Origin: Megalopta genalis
Taxonomy: Eukaryota; Arthropoda; Insecta; Hymenoptera; Halictidae
DNA length: 64,000 bases
Assembly: GCF_051020955.1 (NCBI RefSeq)
Contig: NW_027476540.1
Location: 1-64,000, forward strand
Direction of reading: 5' to 3'
Shown here: positions 53,354 to 64,000 of the stretch, piece by piece
How the letters are laid out: each line of letters starts with the position of its first letter
Position numbering within the stretch: position 1 is the stretch's first letter
Translations under genes and position numbers: made by a program
Notes under the pieces: model-generated
What the model saw: only the letters and a program-made list of their open reading frames with translations
Told to the model about the DNA's origin: nothing
Databases searched by the model: none

Positions 53354-54848
53354 ATGCAAACAAATGGTTTAGCTACAAATACTTGTGATATACATTATTT
53401 AGCTACAACTGCCTGCGAAACAAACGAGTTAGCTTCAAATCCATGCGAAAGACATGACTCAGCATCAAATCAGTGTGAAGTAGAAGGCTTAGCTTCAAAT
53501 CCCATCCGAATCAAATGGTTTAGATTCAAATACTTGTGATATACATGATTTAGCTTAAACTGCATGCGACACAATCGAGTTAGCTTCAAATCCATGCGAA
53601 ACACATGATTCAGATGCAAATCAATGCGATGTAGAGGGTTTAGCTTCAAATCCATGCGATACACAAGATTTAGCTTCAAATCAATGCGATGTAGAAAGTT
53701 CAGCTTCAAATCCATGCGACGTACATGATTTAGCTTCAAATACTTGCGATATAAGTGATATAGCTTCAAAATCTGGAGGAACAAACGAGGTAGCTTCAAT
53801 TCCATGCGAAACAAATGATTTAGCTTCAAATCAATGCGAAGTAGAGGGCTTAGCTTCAAATCCATGGGAAACAAATGGTTTAGCTACAATTACTTGTGAT
53901 ATACATTATTTAGCTACAACTGCATGCGAAACAAACGAGTTAGCTTCAAATCCATGCGAAACACATGATTTAGTTGCAAATCAATGCGATGTAGAGAGTT
54001 TAGCTTCAAATCCATGCGATACACAAGATTTAGCTTCAAATCAATGCGATGTAGAAAGTTCAGCTTCAAATCCATGCGACGTACATGATTTAGCTTCAAA
54101 TACTTGCGATATAAGTGATATAGCTTCAAAATCTGGAGGAACAAACGAGGTAGCTTCAATTCCATGCGAAACAAATGATTTAGCTTCAAATCAATGCGAA
54201 GTAGAGGGCTTAGCTTCAAATCCATGCGAAACAAATGGTTTAGCTACAAATACTTGTGATATACATTATTTAGCTACAACTGCATGCGAAACAAACGAGT
54301 TAGCTTCAAATCCATGCGAAACACATGATTTAGCTTCAAATCAATGCGATGTAGAAGGTTTAGCTTCAAATCCATGCGAAACAAATGGTTTAGCTACAAA
54401 TACTTGTGATATACATTATTTAGCTACTACTGCATGCGAAACAAACGAGTTAGCTTCAAATCCATGCGAAACACATGATTTAGATTCAAATCAATGCGAC
54501 GTAGAAGGTTTAGCTTCAAATCCATGCGATTTACATGATTTAGCTGCAAATCAATGCGATATAGAAGGTTTAGCTTCAAATCCATGCGATACACAAGATT
54601 TAGCTTCAAATCAATTCGATGTAGAAGGATCAGCTTCAAATCCATGCGACACATATGATTTAGCTTCAAATACTTGCGATATAAGTGATATAGCTTCAAA
54701 AGCAGGAGGAACAAACGAGGTAGCTTCAGTTCTATGCGAAACAAATGATTTAGCTTCAAATGAATGCGAAGTAGAAGGCTTAGCTTCAAATCCATGCAAA
54801 CAAATGGTTTAGCTACAAATACTTGTGATATACATTATTTAGCTACAA
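53354..54848. repeat. Mosaic segment between blocks Y and X
   Basis: Made of pieces found elsewhere: 53354-53885 matches 60492-61020 (offset 7,138 bp), 53885-54515 matches 50526-51156 (offset 3,359 bp), and 54560-54840 matches 45531-45811 (offset 9,029 bp). Such patchwork is what repeated unequal crossover or gene conversion would leave. Confidence 0.8.
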
Positions 54849-57800
54849 CTGCATGCGACACAATCGAGTTAGCTTCAAATCCATGCGAAACACATGATTC
54901 AGATGCAAATCAATGCGATGTATAAGGTTTAGCTTCAAATCCATGCCAAACACATGATTTAGCTTCAAATCCATGGGATGTAGAAGGTTTAGCTTCAAAT
55001 CCATGAGAAACAAATGATTTAACTTCAGATACTTGCGATATAAATGATATAGATTCAACTGCATGCGAAGAAAACGATTCAGCTTCAAATCCAAGGGAAA
55101 CACATGATTTAACTTCAAATCAATGCGAAGTAAAAGGCTTAGCTTCAAATCCATGCGAAACGAATGATTTAGCATCAAATGCTTGCGAATATAAGTGATA
55201 TAGCATCAAATGCAGGCGAAACAAACGAGTTAGATTCAGATCCATGCAAAACACGTGATTTAGTTGCAAATCAATGCGATGTAGAGGGTTTAGCTTCAAA
55301 TCCATGCGATACACAAGATTTAGCTTCCAATCAATGCGATGTAGAAAGTTCAGCTTCAAATCCATGCGACGCACATGATTTAGCTTCAAATACTTGCGAT
55401 ATAAGTGATATAGCTTCAAAATCTGGAGGAACAAACGAGGTAGCTTCAATTTCATGCGAAACAAATGATTTAGCTTCAAATCAATGCGAAGTAGAGGGCT
55501 TAGCTTCAAATCCATGCGAAACAAATGGTTTAGCTACAAATACTTGTGATATACATTATTTAGCTACAACTGCATGCGAAACAAACGAGTTAGCTTCAAA
55601 TACATGGGATACACATGAATTAGCTTCAAATCAATGCGATGTAGAAGGTTTAGCTTCAAATCCATGCGAAACAAATGATTTAGCTTCAAATCAATGCGAT
55701 GTAGAAGGTTTAGGTTCAAATCCATGCGAAACAAATGATTTAGCTTCAAATACTTACGATATAAGTGATATAGCTTCAAAAGCAGGAGGAACAAACGAGG
55801 TAGCTTCAGTTCTATGCGAAACAAATGATTTAGCTTCAAATCAATGCGAAGTAGAAGGCTTAGCTTCAAATCCATGCGAAACAAATGATTTAGCTTCAAA
55901 TCAATGCGGAGTAGAAGTCTTAGCTTCAAATCCATGTGAAAGAAATGGTTTAGCTACAAATACTTGTGATATACATTATTTAGCTACAACTGCATGCGAA
56001 ACAAACGAGTTAGCTTCAGATCCATGCGAAACACATGATTTAGTTGCAAATCAATGCGATGTAGACGGTTTAGCTTCAAATCCATGCGAAACAAATGATT
56101 TTGCTTCACACACTTGGGATATAGGTGTTATAGCTTCAACTGCATGCGAAACAAACGAGTTACCTTCAAATCCACGCGAAACACATGAGTTAGCTTCAAA
56201 TCAATGCGATGTAGACGGTTTAGCTTCAAATCCATACGAAACAAATGATTGAGATTCAAACACTTGGCATAAATGTGATATAGCTTCAACTGCATGCGAA
56301 ACAATCGAGTTACCTTCAAATCCATGCGAAACACATGAATTGGTTCAAATAAATGCGATGTAGAAGGTTTAGCTTCAAATCCAAGCGAAAAACATGATTT
56401 AGCTTCAAATACTTGCGATATAAGTGATATAGATTCAAATACAGGCGAAACGAACGAGATAGCTTCAAAGCCATGCGAAACACATGATTCATTTGCAAAT
56501 CAATGCGATGTAGAAGGTTCAGCTTCAAATCCATGCAAAACACGTGATTTAGCTTCCAATTAATGCGAAGGAGAAGGCTTGGCTTAAAAACCATGCGAAA
56601 CAAATGGTTTAGCTTCAAATACTTGTGATATACGTTATTTAGATTTAACTGTATGCGCAACGAAAGAGTTAGCTTCAAATCCAAGCGAAACACATGATTT
56701 AGCTGCAAATCAGTGCGATGTAGAAGGTTTAGCTCCAAATCCATGCGAAACAAATGATTTAGCTTCAAACACTTGGCGTATAAGTGATATAGCTTCAAAT
56801 GCAGACTAATCAAACGAGTTAGCTTCAAAATCCACGCGATACACATGATTTAGCTTCAAATACTTGCGATATATGTGATGTAGATTCAACTGCAGGCCAA
56901 ACGAACGAGTTAGCTTCAAATCCATGCGAAACACATGATTTAGCTGCAAATCAATGCGGTGTAGAAGGTTTAGCTTCAAATCCATGCGATACACATGATT
57001 TAGCTGCAAATCAATGCGATGTAGAAGGTTTAGCTTCAGTTCTATGCGAAACAAATGAGTTAGCTTCAAATCAATGCGATGTAGAAGGTTTAGCTTCAAA
57101 TCCATGCGAAACAAATGGTTTAGCTTCAATTACTTGTGATATACGTTATTGAGATTTAACTGTATGCGCAACGAACGAGTTAGCTTCAAATCCATGCGAA
57201 ACACATGATCTAGCTGCAAATCAATGCGATGTAGAAGGTTTAGCTTCAGTTCTATGCGAAACAAATGAGTTAGCTTCAAATCAATGCGATGTAGAAGGTT
57301 TAGCTTCAATTCCATGCGAAACAAATGATTGTGCTTCACACACTTGGGATATAGGTGTTATAGCTTCAACTGCATGCGAAACAAACGAGATAGCTTCAAA
57401 TCCATGCGAAACACTTGATTTAGCTGCAAATCAATGCGATGTAGAAGGTTTAGCTTCAAATCCATGCGAAACAAATGATTGAACTTCAAACACTTGGGAT
57501 ATAGGTGGTATAGCTCCAACTGCATGCGAAACAAACGAGTTACCTTCAAATCCACGCGAAATACATGAGTTAGCTTCAAATACTTGCGATATAAGTGATA
57601 TAGATTCAAATACAGGCGAAACGAACTAGTTAGCTTCAAATCCATGCGAAACACATGATTCATTTGCAAATCAATGCGATGTAGAAGGTTCAGCTTCAAA
57701 TCCATGCAAAACACGTGATTTATCTTCCAATTAATGCGAAGTAGAAGGCTTAGCTTCAAATCCATGCGAAACAAATGGTTTAGCTTCAAATACTTGTGAT

Positions 57801-59640
57801 ATACGTTATTGAGATTTAACTGTATGCGCAACGAACGAGTTAGCTTCAAATCCATGCGAAACACATGATTTAGCTGCAAATCAATGCGATGTAGAAGGTT
57901 TAGTTCCAAATCCATGCGAAACACATGATTTAGCTGCAAATCAATGCGATGTAGAAGGTTTAGCTCCAAATCCATGCGAAACAAATGATTTAGCTTCAAA
58001 CACTTGGGGTATATGTGATATAGCTTCAAATGCAGACTAATCAAACGAGTTAGCTTCAAAATCCACGCGAGACACATGATTTAGCTTCAAATACTTGCGA
58101 TATAAGTGAAGTAGATTCAACTGCAGGCGCAACGAACGAGTTAGCTTCAAATCCATGCGAAACACATGATTTAGCTGCAAATCAATGCGATGTAGAAGGT
58201 TTAGCTTCAAATCCATGCGATACACAAGATTTAGCTTCAAATCAATTCGATGTAGAGGGTTCAGCTTCAAATCCATGCAACACATATGATTTAGCTTCAA
58301 ATAGTTGCGATATAAGTGATATAGCTTCAAAAGGAGGAGGAACAAACGAGGTAGCTTCAGTTCTATGCGAAACAAATGATTTAGCTTCAAATCAATGCGA
58401 AGTAGCAGGCTTAGCTTCAAATCCATGCGAAACAAATGATTTAGCTTCAAATACTTGTGATATACGTTATTGAGATTTAACTGTATGCGCAACGAACGAG
58501 TTAGCTTCAAATCCATGCGAAACACATGGTTTAGCCTCAAATCAATGCGATGTAGAAGGTTTAGCTTCAGTTCTATGCGAAACAAATGAGTTAGCTTGAA
58601 ATCAATGCGATGTAGAAGGTTTAGCTTCAAATCCATGTGAGACAAAGATTGAGCTTCAAACACTTGGGATAAAGGTGATATAGCTTCAACTGCATGCGAA
58701 AGAAACGAGTTACTTTCAAATCCACGCGAAACACATGAATTGGTTCAAATGAATGCGATGTAGAAGGTTTAGCTTCAAATCCAAGCGAAACACATGATTT
58801 AGCTTCAAATAGTTGCGATATAAGTGATATAGATTCAAATTCAGGCGAAACGAACGAGTTAGCTTCAAATCCATGCGAAACACATGATTCATTTGCAAAT
58901 CAATGCGATGTAGAAGGTTCAGCTTCAAATCCATGCGAAACAAATGGTTTAGCTACAAATACTTGTGATATACATTATTTAGCTACAACTGCATGCGAAA
59001 CAAACGAGTTAGCTTCAAATACATGGGATACACATGATTTAGCTTCAAATCAATGCGATGTAGAAGGTTTAGCTTCAAATCCATGCGAAACAAATGATTT
59101 AGCTTCAAACCAATGCGGAGTAGAAGTCTTAGCTTCAAATCCATGCGGAACAAATGATTTAGCTACAAATACTTGTGATATACATTATTTAGCTACAACT
59201 GCATGCGAAACAAACGAGTTAGCTTCAAATCCATGCGAAACACATGATTTAGCTTAAAATCAATGCGATGTAGAAGGTTTAGCTTCAAAACCATGCGAAA
59301 CAAATGATTGAGCTTCAAACACTTGGGATATAGGTGGTATAGCTCCAACTGCATGCGAAACAAACGAGTTACCTTCAAATCCACGCGAAACACATGAGTT
59401 AGCTTCAAATCAATGCGATGTAGAAGGTTTAGCTTCAAATCCATGCGACACATATGATTTAGCTTCAAATACTTACGATATAAGTGATATAGCTTCAAAA
59501 GCAGCAGCAACAAACGAGGTAGCTTCAGTTCTATGCGAAACAAATGATTTAGCTTCAAATCAATGCGAAGTAGAAGGCTTAGCTTCAAATCCATGCGAAA
59601 CTAATGATTTAACTACAAATACTTGTGATATACATTATAT
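54849..59640. repeat. Large duplicated block X, copy 2
   Basis: Second copy of 45971-50400, longer by about 360 bp because of a 60-bp insertion (two monomers) near 55450 and a 301-bp insertion near 57897-58197. The 60-bp insertion restores a stop-free run, giving a 357-codon plus-strand frame at 55179-56252, the longest in the window. It is repeats throughout and I do not regard it as a gene. Confidence 0.88.
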
Positions 59641-61047
59641 AGCTACAACTGCATGCGAAACAAACGAGTTAGCTTCAGATCCATGCGAAACACATGATTT
59701 AGTTGCAAATCAATGCGATGTAGAGGGTTTAGCTTCAAATCCATGCGAAACAAATGATTTTGCTTCACACACTTGGGATATAGGTGTTATAGCTTCAACT
59801 GCATGCGAAACAAACGAGTTACCTTCAAATCCACGCGAAACACATGAGTTAGCTTCAAATCAATGCGATGTAGAAGGTTTAGCTTCAAATCCATACGAAA
59901 CAAATGATTGAGGTTCAAACACTTGGGATAAATGTGATATAGCTTCAACTGCATGCAAAACAATCGAGTTACCTTCAAATCCACGCGAAACACATGAATT
60001 GGTTCAAATAAATGCGATGTAGAAGGTTTAGCTTCAAATCCAAGCGAAAAACATGATTTAGCTTCAAATACTTGCGATATAAGTAATATAGATTCAAATA
60101 CAGGCGAAACGAACGAGTTAGCTTCAAAGCCATGCGAAACACATGATTCATTTGCAAATCAATGCGATGTAGAAGGTTCAGCTTCAAATCCATGCAAAAC
60201 ACGTGATTTAGCTTCCAATTAATGCGAAGGAGAAGGCTTAGCTTCAAATCCATGCGAAACAAATGGTTTAGCTTCAAATACTTGTGATATACGTTATTTA
60301 GATTTAACTGTAAGCGCAACGAACGAGTTAGCTTCAAATCCATGCGAAACACATGATTTAGCTGCAAATCAATGTGATGTAGTAGGTTTAGCATCATATC
60401 CATGCGATGTAGAAGGTTTAGCTTCAAATCGATGCGAAACAAATGATTTAGCTTCAAATCAATGCGAAGTAGAAGGCTTAGCTTCAAATCCATGCAAACA
60501 AATGGTTTAGCTACAAATACTTGTGATATACATTATTTAGCTACAACTGCCTGCGAAACAAACGAGTTAGCTTCAAATCCATGCGAAAGACATGACTCAG
60601 CATCAAATCAGTGTGAAGTAGAAGGCTTAGCTTCAAATCCCATCCGAATCAAATGGTTTAGATTCAAATACTTGTGATATACATGATTTAGCTTAAACTG
60701 CATGCGACACAATCGAGTTAGCTTCAAATCCATGCGAAACACATGATTCAGATGCAAATCAATGCGATGTAGAGGGTTTAGCTTCAAATCCATGCGATAC
60801 ACAAGATTTAGCTTCAAATCAATGCGATGTAGAAAGTTCAGCTTCAAATCCATGCGACGTACATGATTTAGCTTCAAATACTTGCGATATAAGTGATATA
60901 GCTTCAAAATCTGGAGGAACAAACAAGGTAGCTTCAATTCCATGCGAAACAAATGATTTAGCTTCAAATCAATGCGAAGTAGAGGGCTTAGCTTCAAATC
61001 CATGGGAAACAAATGGTTTAGCTACAAATACTTGTGATATACATTAT
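59641..61047. repeat. Mosaic segment between blocks X and Y, second
   Basis: 59641-60170 matches 52143-52672 (offset 7,498 bp). 60175-60320 resembles 47580-47725, with the ATTAATGCGAAGGAGAAGG variant. 60330-61020 matches 53192-53882 (offset 7,138 bp). The switch points fall within ordinary monomers. Confidence 0.8.
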
Positions 61048-64000
61048 TTAGCTACAACTGCATGCGAAACAAACGAGTTAGCTTCAAATCCATGCGAAAC
61101 ACATGATTTAGATTCAAATCAATGCGATGTAGAAGGTTTAGCATCAAATCCATGCGAAACAAATGGTTTAGCTACAATTACTTGTGATATACATTATTTA
61201 GCTACAACTGCATGCGAAACAAACGAGTTAGCTTCAAATCCATGCGAAACACATGATTTAGTTGCAAATCAATGCGATGTAGAGAGTTTAGCTTCAAATC
61301 CATGCGATACACAAGATTTAGCTTCAAATCAATGCGATGTAGAAAGTTCAGCTTCAAATCCATGCGACGTACATGATTTAGCTTCAAATACTTGCGATAT
61401 AAGTGATATAGCTTCAAAATCTGGAGGAACAAACGAGGTAGCTTCAATTCCATGCGAAACAAATGATTTAGCTTCAAATCAATGCGAAGTAGAGGGCTTA
61501 GCTTCAAATCCATGCGAAACAAATGGTTTAGCTACAAATACTTGTGATATACATTATTTAGCTACAACTGCATGCGAAACAAACGAGTTAGCTTCAAATC
61601 CATGCGAAACACATGATTTAGCTTCAAATCAATGCGATGTAGAAGGTTTAGCTTCAAATCCATGCGAAACAAATGGTTTAGCTACAAATACTTGTGATAT
61701 ACATTATTTAGCTACTACTGCATGCGAAACAAACGAGTTAGCTTCAAATCCATGCGAAACACATGATTTAGATTCAAATCAATGCGACGTAGAAGGTTTA
61801 GCTTCAAATCCATGCGATTTACAAGATTTAGCTTCAAATCAATGCGATGTAGAAGGTTTAGCTTCAAATCCATGCGATACACAAGATTTAGCTTCAAATC
61901 AATTCGATGTAGAAGGTTCAGCTTCAAATACATGCGAAACAAATGGTTTAGCTACAAATACTTGTGATATACATTATTTAGCTACAACTGCATGCGAAAC
62001 AAACGAGTTAGCTTCAAATCCATGCGAAACACATGATTTAGCTTCAAATCAATGCGATGTAGAAGGTTTAGCTTCAAATCCATGCGAAACAAATGGTTTA
62101 GCTACAAATACTTGTGATATACATTATTTAGCTACAACTGCATGCGAAACAAACGAGTTAGCTTCAAATACATGCGAAACACATGATTTAGGTTTAAATC
62201 AATGCGATGTAGAAGGTTTAACTTCAAATCCATTCAAAACACGTGATTTAGCTTCCTATTAATGCGAAGTAGAAGGCTTAACTCCAAATCTAAGCGAAAC
62301 AAATGGTTTAGCATCAAATACTTGTGATATACGTTATTTACATTTAACTGCATGCGCAACGAACGAGTTAGCTTCAAATCCATGCGAAACACATGATTTA
62401 GCTTCAAATCAATGCGATGTAGAAGGTTTAGCTTCAAATCCATGCGAAACAAATGGTTTAGCTACAAATACTTGTGATATACATTATTTAGCTACTACTG
62501 CATGCGAAACAAACGAGTTAGCATCAAATCCATGCGAAACACATGATTTAGATTCAAATCAATGCGACGTAGAAGGTTTAGCTTCAAATCCATGCGACAC
62601 ATATGATTTAGCTTCAAATACTTACGATATAAGTGATATAGCTTCAAAAGCAGCAGCAACAAACGAGGTAGCTACAGTTCTATGCGAAACAAATGATTTA
62701 GCTTCAAATCAATGCGAAGTAGAAGGCTTAGCTTCAAATCCATGCGAAACAAATGATTTAACTACAAATACTTGTGATATACATTATTTAGCTACAACTG
62801 CATGCGAAACAAACGAGTTAGCTTCAGATCCATGCGAAACACATGATTTAGTTGCAAATCAATGCGATGTAGAGGGTTTAGCTTCAAATCCATGCGAAAC
62901 AAATGATTTTGCTTCACACACTTGGGATATAGGTGTTATAGCTTCAACTGCATGCGAAACAAACGAGTTACCTTCAAATCCACGCGAAACACATGAGTTA
63001 GCTTCAAATCAATGCGATGTAGAAGGTTTAGCTTCAAATCCATACGAAACAAATGATTGAGGTTCAAACACTTGGGATAAATGTGATATAGCTTCAACTG
63101 CATGCAAAACAATCGAGTTACCTTCAAATCCACGCGAAACACATGAATTGGTTCAAATAAATGCGATGTAGAAGGTTTAGCTTCAAATCCAAGCGAAAAA
63201 CATGATTTAGCTTCAAATACTTGCGATATAAGTAATATAGATTCAAATACAGGCGAAACGAACGAGTTAGCTTCAAAGCCATGCGAAACACATGATTCAT
63301 TTGCAAATCAATGCGATGTAGAAGGTTTAGCTTCAAATCCATGCGATACACAAGATTTAGCTTCAAATCAATTCGATGTAGAAGGTTCAGCTTCAAATCC
63401 ATGCGACACATATGATTTAGCTTCAAATACTTGCGATATAAGTGACATAGCTTCAAAAGCAGGAGGAACAAACGAGGTAGCTTCAGTTCTATGCGAAACA
63501 AATGATTTAGCTTCAAATGAATGCGAAATAGAAGGCTTAGCTTCAAATCCATGCGAAACAAATGATTTAGCTACAAATACTTGTGATATACATTATTTAG
63601 CTACAACTGCATGCGAAACAAACGAGTTAGCTTCAAATACATGCGAAACACATGATTTAGGTTCAAATCAATGCGATGTAGAAGGTTTAGCTTCAAATCC
63701 ATGCAAAACACGTGATTTAGCTTCCTATTAATGCGCAGTAGAAGGCTTAGCTTCAAATCTAAGCGAAACAAATGGTTTAGCTTCAAATACTTGTGATATA
63801 CGTTATTTACATTTAACTGCATGCGCAACGAACGAGTTAGCTTCAAATCCATGCGAAACACATGATTTAGCTGCAAATCAATGTGATGTAGTAGGTTTAG
63901 CATCATATCCATGCGATGTAGAAGGTTTAGCTTCAAATCGATGCGAAACAAATGATTTAGCTTCAAATCAATGCGAAGTAGGAGGCTTAGCTTCAAATCC
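61048..64000. repeat. Large duplicated block Y, copy 2 (runs off window)
   Basis: Second copy of 50401-53353 at an offset of 10,647 bp, still matching at the last base of the window. The duplication therefore continues beyond 64000 and its full size cannot be seen. Confidence 0.9.

Larger units (their letters stand above)
1..64000. repeat. 30-bp minisatellite/satellite array filling the window
   Basis: Every part of the window is built from a monomer of about 30 bp, always in the same orientation. Positions 1-18 are well conserved (about TTAGCTTCAAATCCATGC); positions 19-30 vary between classes (GAAACACATGAT, GATGTAGAAGGT, GATATAAGTGAT, GAAACAAACGAG and relatives). The consensus has 11 G or C in 30, about 37%. 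Read in the plus frame starting TTA GCT TCA, it gives a ten-residue unit with one Cys, consensus LASNPCETHD. The minus strand also has two stop-free frames, with units HVFRMDLKLN and SCVSHGFEAK. Stops and 1-bp frameshifts recur every few hundred bases in each frame, so I read it as non-coding satellite DNA. No unique sequence appears at either end, so the array is longer than the window. Confidence 0.97.

Noticed and set aside
55179..56252. Longest plus-strand open frame, 357 codons
   Set aside because: It consists wholly of ten-residue repeats, starts at a Met created by a frameshift variant in the middle of the array, has no signal, domain or non-repeat end, and its homologous copies at 33.6-47 kb are broken by stops and indels.
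1..64000. CRISPR array (short conserved part alternating with variable part)
   Set aside because: The variable part is only about 12 bp, is itself drawn from a handful of classes and is shared by hundreds of monomers. There are no unique spacers, leader or cas genes.
1..64000. CENP-B box
   Set aside because: TTCG is present on the minus strand of each monomer (TTTCGCATGG), but the rest of the NTTCGNNNNANNCGGGN pattern is not met: the required A and CGGG are missing.
1..64000. Promoters from TATAAG in B-class monomers and polyadenylation-like AATAAA near the ATGAATTGG markers
   Set aside because: These short A/T-rich strings come with the repeat and occur tens to hundreds of times, with no gene to serve.
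1..64000. Inverted repeats or reversed segments of the array
   Set aside because: I looked for the reverse-complement core (ATTTGAAGCTAA) on the plus strand and found none. Small palindromes such as GAAGCTTC and GCATGC are by-products of monomer joins.
1..64000. Telomere-like repeats, tRNA genes, rRNA genes or transposon ends
   Set aside because: No short G-rich telomeric repeats, no tRNA-like conserved boxes in the correct spacing, and no terminal repeats or transposase-like reading frames are visible; every stretch reads as the same monomer family.

Overview
The whole 64 kb window is one uninterrupted, head-to-tail tandem array of a roughly 30-bp, A/T-rich minisatellite monomer (about 2,100 copies). 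I see no unique flanking DNA, credible protein-coding gene, tRNA or rRNA gene, recognisable transposon or CRISPR array. The array runs off both ends. Nothing identifies the species. An array this long with nested higher-order repeats (HORs) is typical of eukaryotic heterochromatin (centromeric, pericentromeric, subtelomeric or sex-chromosome satellite), so a eukaryote is the reasonable inference.

The monomer has a conserved part (positions 1-18, about TTAGCTTCAAATCCATGC) and a variable part (positions 19-30, for example GAAACACATGAT). Five classes, here called A to E by their variable part, follow one another in a loose fixed order A-B-C-D-E, giving a 150-bp second-level period, with extra two-monomer (60-bp) insertions. 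Thirty bases is exactly ten codons and the consensus has no stop in three of six frames. Long open frames therefore appear on both strands without implying genes.

Layout: 1 to about 9.35 kb is the most diverged sector, with many 1-bp indels and short local duplications. From about 9.35 to 24.3 kb there are local duplications with offsets of 1,382, 1,621, 573, 1,020 and 660 bp. From 24.27 to 31.53 kb a 1,140-bp unit (38 monomers) occurs in four full and three truncated copies, arranged in two superunits of 3.57 and 3.27 kb. From about 33.6 to 47.2 kb two near-identical 6,788-bp units lie in tandem. From about 46 to 64 kb there is a mosaic of large duplications with offsets of 8,878 to 9,238 bp, 7,138 to 7,498 bp and 10,647 bp. 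The size and sequence identity of the repeated units both rise from left to right, as expected if the left side is nearer an array edge and the right side nearer a recently homogenised core.

No genes work together here. The interest lies in the array's architecture: five-level nesting, monomer-order grammar, inherited frameshift markers, CpG-decay variants, roughly 10-bp A/T phasing with a 150-bp second-level unit, and the question whether the 10-codon monomer descends from a coding repeat. All comparisons were made by eye, so boundaries of duplicated blocks are good to a few tens of bases at best.
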